Source: Aedes albopictus (taxonomy: Eukaryota; Arthropoda; Insecta; Diptera; Culicidae). From it: a DNA stretch of 64,000 bases. This document shows, piece after piece, positions 33,370-45,155 of this stretch. Location: contig NC_085137.1 in NCBI RefSeq assembly GCF_035046485.1, forward strand, positions 379,936,706 through 380,000,705, given 5' to 3'. The notes under the pieces were generated by a model. It was not told the DNA's origin, made no database searches, and worked only from the letters and a program-made list of their open reading frames with translations. The stretch's first letter is position 1. The number at the start of each line of letters is the position of its first letter. A program made the position numbers and the translations under genes.

Positions 33370-35555
33370 CATGCATTGATCGTGTCCACTTGGCAGCTAC
33401 CATACCAACAAGGGTCTTCCACGGTCTTTGCAAATAACGGGAAACGGCGCTATTTTTCTTCGCACGCCTTTGATAGTTTCGTAAATTTCTCGCATAACAT
33501 TTTGTTCCATACCGTTTTGCTCATGCACGTACTTTCCTTTTACTGCTTTATGTACAAAACGATAATAAAACCTTGACTAACATCACTGTAGACTTAGTTT
33601 TTCATAACTACTTTGTAAAGTACTGTATAAACGAAACGAAGTAAATGTAAAAATATCCCTTCAACAAGTTGCATTTTATATCGCTTCTCTCTAGAGAGCT
33701 CAATCGCAAAGTTCAACTATAACGAGTGTGGCCCTGATGATGCCTCGCTGTAGCTGAAGACGATGATGATGGTGATGATAATGGTGATGAGGAAAAGTGG
33801 GCGTGGCTACACAGCTTGTTTTGGCGCGGTCAGACTGCTACTGTTTGCTGTTTGACGATAGTTTGGCAATATTCGATAAACTTTTCAATTATGAAGTTTT
33901 ACGGGTTGTCTGTCGACCACAGTTCATATATTTAGTGGTGGGGCGAAGTTTCTGCAGCAAAACTGAATTTGAAGCTTAATTGGGATTTGGAATGATGTTG
34001 GTGTTGCTGCTCCGATTATTGGTTGAAGCAAATTGAGTTTATGGCACGTCCTAGCAGTAAATTATTGATTACTGACGCTTTGCCGATTCTGGTATCAATG
34101 TTTATTGACATACTTGGAATTTATTTAGAATCACCTGCTATTGCTTGGTTCTACTAGTTTTAGATTAACAGTTTTCTCGTTCCCAAATACATGTTTTGCG
34201 ATGAACATAATGCTTCTACCATGACTGGATTTTTCTGGAAATCAATAAAATACTGCTCTTAATTGGAAGCATGAATGCTATTTCTTTAGAAAGGGCTAAT
34301 CAAACCTTCCCATGAGACATCATTGTGAACACCACTTGGCGTTGTTGCTTTGAATAATCAGATACATTATTTGCCTAAATGCCATCATCTCATTTATCGC
34401 CTCAGTAAGCTTGCATTTCCGCTCGATTACTCCAACCGAGTAGCTCGCTGACTAAGCATACAAGCAACGTACTTTATATTAGCAAAACTGTCCACCTTTG
34501 ACCTACATTTTAGGCAACGCAACAGTATCTCATCAGATTGAGGACTCCTCCGAATGGAACTCATATTCGTTAAGTGTCCTTTGTCCTAGACCAAAATGCT
34601 TCCGAATCAATGAATAACGACATTCGCCGCTGCGCGCCGTCTTCGGTCATATGAAACAATCCAATCAAAGTTATCCCTCTTGCTTTCTGCGTTCGGTTCG
34701 GTGTCCTTATTCGCCCAGTAAATATGACGACGGTCCTTCTCGTTTGATGACAGTGGATGGTGGGGCGCAAGGTCTTGGTATCGGTATGCTTTATGAGCCC
34801 TGCTACTTGGATCTAGTCTCCTCCACCCGGAGAACGGACGATTCGCACTCTTACTTTATTACATTAGGTACCAAGCTTGTAGAGGTTCATTGTACGATGA
34901 CGGTGGTACCCAACGTACAACCAGGGCAGCATTTATTACATTTCAAGGATCAGATCCGCTTGGCTGCAAGGCGTCGACACAATACGGCTATTGTGTGTGC
35001 TGCACCGTGTATGTGTGATTAGATTTGCTGTTATAGAAAAGGAACAAGGCTATTGTGCTTCGAGAGTGAACCTTCCGATATGTAGGAACCAAGGAGGCAC
35101 GAGGCTCGTACGGTGCCTAGGATCTTCTACATTTATGGGGAGCAAATGTGTTTCCGTCCATGCGTGGGATGTGAGTGTGCTACTAACTTGTGCTGTGGCT
35201 GCTGCTCTGGCCGATGATGTGATGAATCGTAAATCATTGCACAGAGGTCCAATTGTGAAGGTAGAACGAGACCTGCACGTACACATGAGTGGAGGTCCGG
35301 TCTCGTAAGTTCTTGCGATGTGATGTGCTCAGCATGTTTCTGGGCTTATGGGATGTTTAATGAAATACGTGGCACGTTTCCTGGCACGTGAATTATTGGG
35401 GCTAATGGTAAACATACGTTGCGTCGCTGTGTTCTGTTTACTACGTTTGACTGTAAATAATTGGTTTAGGTAAATTGAATTTCTAGTGCCCATTATTTTA
35501 TATCTAGAGTAATTTTGGATTATAACCAAGACCTATAAAAGATTCAGTTTATTCA
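33370..35555. other. Mostly unique sequence with GAT microsatellite
   Basis: A (GAT/GGT)n run lies near 33762-33792. The rest, including a more balanced-composition stretch at 34.55-35.3 kb with a 123-codon open frame and no recognisable domain, shows no gene or element that I can support. Confidence 0.35.
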
Positions 35556-35559
35556 TTCA

Positions 35560-36590
35560 TTCATTAATCATTCTATTGCAGTCTTGGCTTAAAGTTCCCA
35601 TTGGGACAAAACCTACTTCTCAGCTTAGTGTTCAATGAGCACTTCTACATTTATTTACAGAGAGCTTCCTCTGCCACAAGGGCGTAGCCAGAGGGGGCAG
35701 GGGGGACCGTGCCCCCCCCCCCCCTGGCTGACAGATTTTTTTTAATTCGAGCCGACTCAAAGATGATCAATAATTCAAGAGTTCAAAAAAAAAATATTAA
35801 AAAAAACTATTCTCTAGACTATTTTAATAATTAAGGTTTTTATCCACAATTTATCAAACCTTTTTTTCTTGAGAATCACAGGAAATTTCGCCAAGTATTT
35901 CTCCATGAGATCTGTTTCAATCTTATCAGAGAATTTTACCAAATAACAAGCTTGGTTGATCGGTTAAATTTTGTGATGTTTATTCATGGAATACAAAAAC
36001 CGCATGCCAAGTTTCCGGTAGGGAAAAAGAAGGACTTTGTAGAATTATATGCTGCTATAGAGTGCAGTTATGAGCTACTGCTACACGAATTTTCACTTGC
36101 ATTCATTTCAAACAAACGTCATGGTTACCGCTACCAGCACCACCTTGATTTGTGTAGATCAGGCGAGCTTTTTCTAACGTATTGTACAAAATACAACAGG
36201 GTTAAGGGTTAAATAAAGCTTTTAGAATATAATGTTATTATATACAATTTCATCGTGTTGCGTTTAGTTATAAAAGCTAGTAGGTACATATTTACTAAGG
36301 GTGCTTGCCCCTCCCTGACCGAAAAGCTGGATACGCCCTTGCTCTGCCAATGACCATTTTCCATGTGTTTTGTGTAGTAGGCACTCTTTGCGCAAAACAA
36401 ATTTCTTTAGAAAAGTTTTAGGTTCGCCCGGAAATCGAACCCGTCCCCTTACTAAATACTCGTGTGTTAAGCACATGACGAAGGATTGTTTACATACATT
36501 TCTCAAGGAATCCTTCCAGTTATTTCTCCAAAAAAACCTTGAAGATACTGGAAAAACTTGTAATTATGAGGCATGAAATGTTGCTAATTG
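35560..36590 (-). mobile_element. SINE (Feilai-related) split by a hAT element
   Basis: On the minus strand the head has a B box (gggttcgatttccgggcg) at about 36.42-36.44 kb and the body is shared with 12441-12717 (aacactaagctgagaag, aatggtcattggcag). The body is interrupted at ctctgcca by the element at 35677-36341. Removing that element and one copy of ctctgcca restores the normal SINE order. It is more diverged than the copies at 12.4 and 27.1 kb. Confidence 0.75.
35677..36341. mobile_element. Small hAT element, 8-bp duplication CTCTGCCA
   Basis: The ends CAAGGGCGTAGCCAG and CTGGATACGCCCTTG are inverted with one mismatch in 15. The 8 bases CTCTGCCA lie directly outside both ends (35669-35676 and 36342-36349). 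The 665-base interior has a poly-C run near the left end and no transposase; a frame of 86 codons has no hAT motif. It is non-autonomous and sits inside a SINE. Confidence 0.9.
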
Positions 36591-36604
36591 ACAAGTTGAT
36601 AGAT

Positions 36605-36670
36605 GAAACTTGTGAAAAAAACGCGTTCTGGTGGGATACGAACCCACGACTCCGTATTCGCTAGAACGGT
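36605..36670 (-). repeat. tRNA-like relic
   Basis: On the minus strand gggttcgtatcccacc is a good B box with flanking bases that could pair as a T arm and acceptor (gttctgg, ccagaac). The A box is weak. It is probably a worn SINE head or tRNA pseudogene. Confidence 0.4.
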
Positions 36671-36729
36671 GTGTGTTGAATAACTTAAACTCTCCTATCT
36701 TTCATCAGTCTTTACCTCCTTTAAAAGCT

Positions 36730-38695
36730 CCATGAAACTCAATTTTTCCAGAATTCCACCCGGGATTCCTTTCAGATACTATCTGGATTTTGCTCCCAGA
36801 ATTCCTATCAGGTATTTTCCCAGAATTCCTGCTGGGTTTCCTTCTGGAGTTCCTTCAAGAATTCCTCCCATGATTTCTTCATTGAATTGTCTCAGATTCA
36901 TAGATTCGGGAGCAGTTCATTCAGGGATTCTTTCAACTATTCTTACCGGGATTCACTTAAGGATTTCTTTCGCAATTACTTCTTTTTGCGGAATTAATTA
37001 ATTGAAGTGATTAATTAATTTTTCCGCAATTTCTTCATTAACTCCTCCAATGATCCCTTTGGAAATTTCTCTCAAAATTCCTTCATCGATACCTCCCGAT
37101 AATTCATAATTTATTTTTACTGTGCTTCTTTGTGGGATTCCTCCCAAGATTCATTCAGCGATTCTTTCAAGGATTCTTTTGGTAAATCCATTAGAGATTT
37201 CTCCCGGGATTTCTTTTGACATTTCTTCATGGGTTCCTCCCAGGATTCCCTTAGAGATTTCTTTTGACATTCTTTCAAATATTATTTAGAGTTTCTGTCA
37301 TGGATTTCTCTTGGGATTTTTTCAGAGATTCCCCCAGGGATTTATTTATTGATTTCTCCTGATCTTCACTAATGAATATATTTCAGTATTTTTCAGGGAT
37401 TCTATTAGTGACTTCACTGAGATTTTTTCCGGGGTTTATTCTTTGATCCTTCCCAGGTTTTCTTGTGCTATTTCTCTTTAGAGTCCTTAGCAACTCATTC
37501 CCCAATCTCACCAGAAATTTCTTCTTAAACTTCATTATTGATTCCTCTCTGAATTGCTTTGAGGATGTTTAGCGGGAATCTTTCCAAAATTTCACGGATG
37601 ATTTCCAAGACTGCATCAGGGATTCCTCCAGCATTCCTGGGTTTTCTCCCGAGATTCGTATAGGTGTTCCTCCCTCGCTTCTCTCGAGATTCCATCCTTA
37701 AGAGATTCCTTCTGGTATGTTTTCAGGATGCTTTCCGAGATTTCTTAAGGTTGTTTTTTCTGGTTATCATTTCTCCCGGAATTTTTAATGATATATTTTC
37801 ATTTTTACTTTCCAAAATTTATTCGGAAATTCCTCCTGAATACTTTCAATGACTCCATCGTGATTTCTCGATTATTTTTTTTCCGGTTTTCTTAAGGAAT
37901 TCATCCTAGCATTCCTTTAGGATTTCTCCTAGATTTTTTTTATTTTTTTTCAGGAGATATCCTTTTAGGGATTCTTCTCGGGATTTCTCCTGGGATTCCA
38001 TTAGGTTTTCTTTCAGGATTTCTTCCGGGATTCGCACAATAATTTTTCTTAGAATTTATCCACGGATTTCTTCAGGAATTCCTCCTCTGATTCTTTCGGA
38101 GGTTTCTTTAGAATTCTTTTAGAGATCTTTCACGGAATTCTTTCAGTGATTCCTCTTAAGGATCCTTAAGGAAAAACACTCATTTTGTGATTCATTTAGA
38201 AATAAGTCCCATATTTTTAGGGATTCCTCCATAGATCCCTTACGAAATTCCATCAAGAATTCTTCCCCGTATTTTTTTTTGAGTCCTCACGACAGTATTC
38301 CTTTGATTCTTCTCAGGATTCTTATAGTAATTCTTCTCAAGATTATTGCATGGATTCTTTCAGGTATCTCTCCCGGGATTCCTTATGGCATTGTTTCAAG
38401 TATTTTTCCCAATATTCATTTAGTGATTTCTAAACCAATTTCTCCCGTTATTTATTCATCAAATCATATTTTAATGATTTCACTAGAAGTGCTTTCGGGA
38501 TTCTTTAAGGAATGTTTCTCCATTGTAGGTTTCTCTTGGGATTCCTGCCGAGATTTTTTAAAGGATTCTTCCGGGATTTTCTCATGGATTGCTCCCGGGA
38601 TTCCTTCTGAAGTTCTTTCCAGGATTTCTTCCGGGATTCATCCTAGGATTTTGTCTGAAACAAAATTCCTTCAGATAAAAATATCTGTTTTTTTA
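36730..38695. repeat. Degenerate short-period array, block D (T-rich)
   Basis: Diverged copies of gggattcctcc, ttccagaattcc and gatttctcccgggattcc at 12 to 15 base spacing, all in T-rich orientation on the plus strand. The open frame at 38279-38701 and others are repeat by-products. The left edge starts directly after a tRNA-like relic and the right edge stops at about 38.69 kb. Confidence 0.75.
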
Positions 38696-39009
38696 AGATG
38701 ATGGTAAAGATGCAATTGTTTCATACTGCAGGGAGCCATGCACAAATTGAAAAAATAAAATGCATCGTCATGAAAGTATTCATTATAATTATCTAAACTA
38801 GCATTGAACAAATCTGGTTGAGACATCGAATTTTGTGAATCGATTCGTATCGGATCTACAGAATCGATTCACCGATTCAATTGAATGCTTTGAATCGATG
38901 TTTTCACATCGATTCGATATTATAAAATATTACAAACTGTAAAATGATTCATTTGGTGCAGGTAGTTCAAGTTCATGGTATGTTTTATTTGTCGAAATAA
39001 ATTCACACT

Positions 39010-41325
39010 GAAAAAATGAAATTAAATATTTTTGAATCGAAATAAGAATCCTGAGATCCTGAGATTCTCCAGAACTCTGAGAAGTATTCCCATATAGTGC
39101 TGAGATCGATTCCCGCAGACTGCTGAGAGAAATTCCCCCAGAACCTTTGAAGATACTCCTCCAGAAGTCTGAAAGGAGTTCCTCCAGAATTATGAGATTT
39201 CTTCAGAACGCTGAAAATTATTACAACAGAATCCTGAGCGACATAAGGTAGAAAACTAGCAAGACTCTTTCGGTATCTTAGTAGGAATTCTCTCTGAATC
39301 AAGGATTTCCCTAGAATCCTGAGAGAGATTACTCCATATCTATAAGACGGATTGTCTCAGAATCCCGAGAGGAATTCTCCCAGAATACTGTGATAGCTTG
39401 TCTTAGAATCCCAAGAGAAACTTTCCCTTGGGAGTCTTCCAAAATTTTCGGAATTCTAAGATGAATTCCTCCAAAAACTTAAAAGATATGGCCCAGAATC
39501 CTGAAAAGGGTAGCTTAGAACCCGAAGAAGGATTACTCCGAAATCCTGAGAAAGGTTCCCTCAAAATACTGGGCGGTATTGCCAGATAAACCTGAGGTAT
39601 ACTCTTACAGAATTCTGAGCGATCGATAGGATTCCCTTGGAATACTGAGAAGTATTCCTCCAGCATCATTTTATGTATTCTCCCAGAATTCCCCTAAAAT
39701 CCTGGGTCGAATCCTTTAGAATGCTGAGAAAAAATCTACCAGAATCCCGAAAGGTATTTTTCAGAATTCAACGAGTGATGCCCCCAGAATCCTGAGAGGG
39801 ATCATAAGAGGGATTTTTTCAGATTCATAAGAGAAATATATCTTGAAACCTAAGAAGGATTTTTCCGAAAATCTGATAAGAATTCTCCCTGGAAAGGATT
39901 ACGAAAACTTTTAGAATGGACTTCCCCAGCATCCTGAGAAGGATTCTCTGAAATTCTGAGAGGTATTCCCACGCAATACAGACAAATTACCGCAAACATT
40001 CCCCTAGAATCTTTGAAACGACTCCCCTAAACTCCTGAAATGGACTGTTCCAGAAATATTACACCAGAATCTCAAGAGAATCTTCCCATAATCTTGTCAG
40101 GGATGTTCCATGATTACTAAAAGGGGCTCTCTCAGAATTCTGAAAAGGATTTCTGGGAGCAACCGCTCCAGAATACAGAAAACAGAATTCTACTGGAATT
40201 CTCGTAGAATACTGAGAAGGATTTCTTCTGAACCCTAGGAGGAATCACAAAACCTATGCAAGGAATTCTCCAAAATCCAAATTTCTCTAGAGAATTCTGC
40301 CCAGAACCTCGTCAGAGTTTAATCAATAATTAATAATTCTGAAAGAAAGTTCCCTAGAAACCTGAAAACAATAGCCCCAGAATCCCAAGGGTTTCTCCAG
40401 AATCATGAGACAAATTCCCCAGAATCTTGAGATCAATTTCCCCAAAACTCTGACGGGGATATAAGCCCAGAAAGCCGAATTTTCAGAGAATTTTGGAAAG
40501 AGCACCCGTAAAAGGATACCACTGGAATCCTGTGTTAAAATTATCACACCAGCACCCTGAAAGACCTTATCCTAGAAAACAAAGAAATACTCTTCCAATA
40601 GGAACTCTATTAAGGATTTCTCTAGAAATCTGGGAGAGATTACTCTAGTTTTCTGAGATGGATTCTCTCAGAATGTTTAAAGAAATTCTTCCAGAATCCC
40701 AAGGTATTTCCTCAGATTCCCGAGGTGGATCCTCCCTGATGCTTTAAAATCCTGAGAGAAGTTTTTCCTCGAGATTGTCCCAGAATGCGAAGACGGATAC
40801 CTCGAGAACAACCTGGCGGATTCTTCCAGAATCCTCAAAGGAATTCACCTAGAATCCTAAGAGAAATTCTCCTGGAGTATTGAAAGATATCTCATTAGAA
40901 TCTTGAAAAAGATTTCCCCAGGACCCTAAGAGGGATCCTCCACATTATCTAGAGAAATTCATCTGGAACCCTAAGAAGGATTCTCCAAAAAAAAAAAATT
41001 TGAATTTGGAGAAGGATTGTCTTAGAATCCTGAGAAGCATGCGCTAGAACCCTGAGGGGTGATACACAAATTATGTCACGCAAAAATCGACCATTTTCAA
41101 CCCCCCTCCCCCCTATGTCACACTTTTTGTATGAGACCTCAACAAATTTTGTATAGGTCGTAACGTTATGCAAAACTCCGCACCCTCCCCCCATAAAGCG
41201 TGACGTAATTTATGCATGACCCCTGAAAGGGACTCTCTAAGCCATAAGAAGGATTCCTCCAGAACCCTGCCAAAGAATCACTTGGACTTCAAGGGGACTG
41301 CCCAAGAAACCTGAGATGTACAGGT
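39010..41325. repeat. Degenerate array, block E (cagaatcctgag subtype)
   Basis: A different subtype built on cagaatcctgaga followed by ggattctccc or ggaattcctc, with a longer unit of roughly 24 bases. It is distinct from blocks A to D by its alternating CCTGAG and TTCTCC halves. A MITE (41056-41223) is inserted near the right edge. Confidence 0.7.
41056..41223. mobile_element. MITE, aaattatgtcacgc family, TGA duplication
   Basis: Ends ggggtgatacacaaattatg and cataatttatgcatgacccc-like (right end gtaatttatgcatgacccc) are inverted with several differences, flanked by tga (41053-41055 and 41224-41226). The interior has cccccctcccccc and ttttgtataggtcgtaacg, the same architecture as 15004-15170. 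It is inserted in array block E. Confidence 0.8.
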
Positions 41326-41330
41326 ATGCC

Positions 41331-41560
41331 TCGATTTAGTGAACCCTACATTATATAGACCCTCGATTTTATGTACTTCGATGTTCTGTACATTTTACCT
41401 CGATTTTATGTATTACTTTTAATAGGGGAATTTAAAGTGCATTCGATTTCGTGTGACTTCAATATCGATTTAAAAAATCGATTAATCTGAACAAAAACAT
41501 CGATGTTTTTATTTAACCCTCCACTGACCCCCACACCATGATGCTGCGAACATCGATTCA
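41331..41560 (+). mobile_element. Possible pogo/Tigger-like end
   Basis: The sequence CAGGTATGCCTCGATTTA after TA resembles the terminal repeat of pogo/Tigger transposons (CAGGCATACCTCG, remembered). It is followed by repeats of ctcgattttatgta. No matching right end was found, so this is a fragment or a coincidence. Confidence 0.35.
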
Positions 41561-41599
41561 AAATTGCCCGATGCTAATCAAAACCCTAGCATATGAACG

Positions 41600-44500
41600 G
41601 GGAAAACAATAAAAAGCAAATTTTACAGCAAAAAAAAAAAACACTTGAAACATCACTGAAAGAACTTGAAAAAGGCATAGAAAAGTGCATACCAAGAAGG
41701 TGTCAAACCGGTAAAGCACAAAAAAAGAAAAGAAAACCTGTTGCACACAAGTCGCCGCCGTCGTAATTGCTCATTATGAGTGTGCGATAAGAGAGACGGG
41801 ACAGGCTAAAAAAAAAAACACTTGTTCCGCGTGCAGATTGGAGTGCCCATTTTTCCCATCGTGGCTTTTCGCACGTTGTGGCACGTACATTTCGTTCCGT
41901 ATGATAAACGGAAGAAAATTGAAGAATTGCATAAGTGGGGCACCGTCACGGTGCATCTCACTAGCACAACAGCCACCAGAGTGCAGTGTGCAACAGTCGA
42001 GCCGTGAAAGAGAACAAGTGGGTGATAATTGTGTGAAACGGTTGGGAAGCGTCCAGCTTGCAGAAGACTTCCAACTGCTGACGAGGACCATTTAATTAGA
42101 ACAGTTTCCCATAGAATCGAGAATATGGATGCGCACGATGGGTGCAAAATACAATGACAATCTAATTGCCTTCTGGTTAACGTTTGACACCATATGGTAC
42201 TATTCATAGGGGCCGTCACTAGCTGCACAAATTAGCATATTATCATTTTCCACTTCATGGACACGATTTCAATCAGCTATTAGCCTTCGATTCGTCATCG
42301 TCAGCACATCGGCTAATGTGCAATTATTGCTTCCCAATTCACACGCGCCGTCTTCCGCAGGCACCAACAATTTATGCAGTGGAATGACGCGCCACAGATT
42401 CCGGAATGCTTAAGCGGAGGCCTATCATCATCGCCGGAACAAGGCGCGGGACGTGCCGCCTCTCTGCCAGGAATTAGCTGCCAGCTTCAATATCGTCAGT
42501 CGACAAATGGTTGCTCTTCCAAGTCATTTCAGTCCCACGGAGCTTAAGCCGTAATGTGGCTCAGCAGCAGCACTGAGCGCGTGCAATTGCCTTGATGCGT
42601 GACGAGCACGCGTTATTGATACGCATTAGAAGCCCATACCGACCTCCTCAACTGCCATCGTCATCGTCGTCCTCCCCAAGCTTTGCTAGGAGCATGTTTT
42701 ATTAGCACCGAAGCGGGACGGGGCTTCGGAAGGTGACGGTGCAGAGAGCTTTATCTCATGCCCTGTCCTCGCTGTGTGCTAGTCAACCCCACAGGCAGGC
42801 TGTCAGGTCGATTGGTCGTTTGTTCTTCGGGCTCGGCCAATTGCTGGAGGAAATAATTATTTTTTCGGCCATCCCCATAATAATGACAATGCCAACAACG
42901 ACGACGATGATGATAATGATGATGACAATGCAATGGCCTCTCCAAGAGATCCGACTTCGTTCGGACCAGGGTGAATCGGGTGCCTCGTAGCGTGCCATAT
43001 AGGTATTATTAGTTTTTATTTGCGTGTCTGCATCGTTAATTTCATAATGTCGGAACGTGAGCACTTTAACTCATAGATAAATAGGTTCCTATTGCGTGTC
43101 TTAACGTGTTGGGATGGATCGAAGTTCGGAGACACCTCAAGGCCGACGCAACAGGTAAGATCTGCTGACACATTCTTGCCAGGGTGAGTTCAAGAAAAAT
43201 TCCAGCTTTTATTATCTCGTATTAGTTCTGCATAAGGTGGTCATGGTCAGATAATAATTGTAATAATTTCTGAGTGGCAGTATGTAGGAATGCTGGATGA
43301 GCATGCACTTATTCCAAAAGCTTCTTATTTAAAGGGCAGTACTGGCAATGACTTAGCATTAGAGCTCCTCATAAACGAAATAATAATGTTCGCTTGAAAT
43401 AAAGGGTCGATTTTGGTTACACCCAATGCTGAATCTCCATTTGAGTAATTGGTCAGGGTGTACAATTATTTTTTATGGCTTCATTTCTTGAATTAAGATT
43501 CATTACTTCAAATAAGAGAGCTTGAATGGGCGGTTTGAAAGTTCTACGGGATTGTGTGAAGGGAGTTATATTTTCTTCAGTTCTGGAGCAACTTCTGTAT
43601 GAATTTGCCACGGTATATTAAATTCTTTAGAATAAATAGTCGAAAAGTTGAATATTATTGTTCATTTCTTTCAAAATTCCTAGAAGATATTTAAGGAATT
43701 TTCCTCCGAAAACGTGCATGAATTGAAGGAATATCCAGCGAAATAAATCTTCTTACATTTTTGATTTTCAATTTGACTTGGCAACCTGACAACTTGCTCA
43801 TCTTTTCATGCTGAACTTTCGTTAGAAAATAAATGGACGTCGTGCAACAACTCCTTCAGGCATTGTCCAGGGTTTACACTAAAAATTTCTTTTACAGCTT
43901 TCGCAGAAACAACCCTAGAAATGTCGCTGTATTTTTTTCTCAAAATTCCTTTAGGCCTTTGTCATGAATTCCGATTAAATCTATGGGTTGCAATTCCATG
44001 AGCACATTTTCTGAGAGCTTGTTTCATGTTAAATATTTTTTTAACCGTCGTTTTACGCCTAAAACCTGGATTTTTGTTATGAATAAATAGAAGCGAAGCC
44101 AACATTTCTAACATTAATTTTTGCCGGTTGAATTTTTTCCAAATTATATCTCAAAAACTAAAAAAAACATACATCTCTGATTTTTTTGATATGTTACGCA
44201 AAATTTCCTTAATTTTCTGATAAAAATATAAATCCAGGGTACCTCTTTGGTCCCGAGACCTTGACCTTGAAAATGTGAAAAAACTTATATATTTGCCAAG
44301 GATGGAAATCTAGTGACCATGATAAGATCCCGAATGTGTTGAAGCGCATCGCGCGATCATAGCAACAACGATAGAACCTTGTCGTCAAGCATCATAACAA
44401 ACCACGCTCTGCGAAAATTGAATCGCGAGGTATGTGCGGCCATGATCCGATCGTTATCATGAAGTTGAAATAATAAATACCGAAAATCATCCACTTTCTG

Positions 44501-45147
44501 TGTATTCTTGCTGCTCTAATATCAAGATACGCCAATGAATGTATTCTTTTCAATCATGAATTCTGTTTGTTTGTTCATAAGTGGTTTAAATCGTGATGAA
44601 TAACATTTATTACATTACTTTACATTATTACATGATAAAGCGTGCATCAGATGCTTTGATTGCCTGTGGTCTCATGATACAAGCACGGAATGAGGGTGTC
44701 GGCATCATGCTACTGCAAGAGTTAAGGCAATCTTGGATTGTTGGTATCCTGTATCATTTATCACTAGAGGTGATTTTCTTCCATCCTTGATATTTGCATA
44801 TTGTTTGCACAAAAACACAATTTGACCCATTCAACATTTTTTCCTAAAAACTAGATAGAATTCATAAGTTTTAAAAAAAGAAGTTTGAAATCGGTTAACT
44901 GGTTCAAAAGTTATGATTTTTTTGAAAATGTTTTTAAAAACCTTCTTTTGAGGACCACCCTATCTGAAAATTGGTCATTCTAATGATGAAATGAAAAAAA
45001 AATACAGGTCTAAATATTTTCGATGAACTACAATCCCACCAAGTTTTACGATAATCGGAGATGGACTTTATCGTTTTTCTATGAAATGGCTGATATGAAC
45101 ATCAAATGCCGATCAATCAAATTTGCATTTTATTTTTCTTCTGAATG
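41600..45147. other. Mostly unique sequence with GAT microsatellite
   Basis: The part at 41.75-43.1 kb is GC-richer and free of recognisable repeats, except a (GAT)n-type run near 42.90-42.93 kb. Phrases such as aattagcatattatc and gtgcaattattgc could be homeodomain-type sites, which is speculative. From 43.1 to 45.15 kb it is AT-rich and nothing was recognised. Confidence 0.35.
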
Positions 45148-45155
45148 CGATAGAA

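Noticed and set aside
34651..35022. 123-codon open frame in unique sequence
   Set aside because: No recognisable domain or codon pattern; kept only as part of an unassigned unique interval.
38800..38960. atcgattc-rich patch as a binding-site cluster
   Set aside because: Short repeats of gaatcgattc are visible, but they may be local slippage and no other evidence of function exists.
41806..42228. 140-codon open frame on the minus strand
   Set aside because: Overlaps open frames on the other strand and shows no domain; composition is that of unique non-coding sequence.
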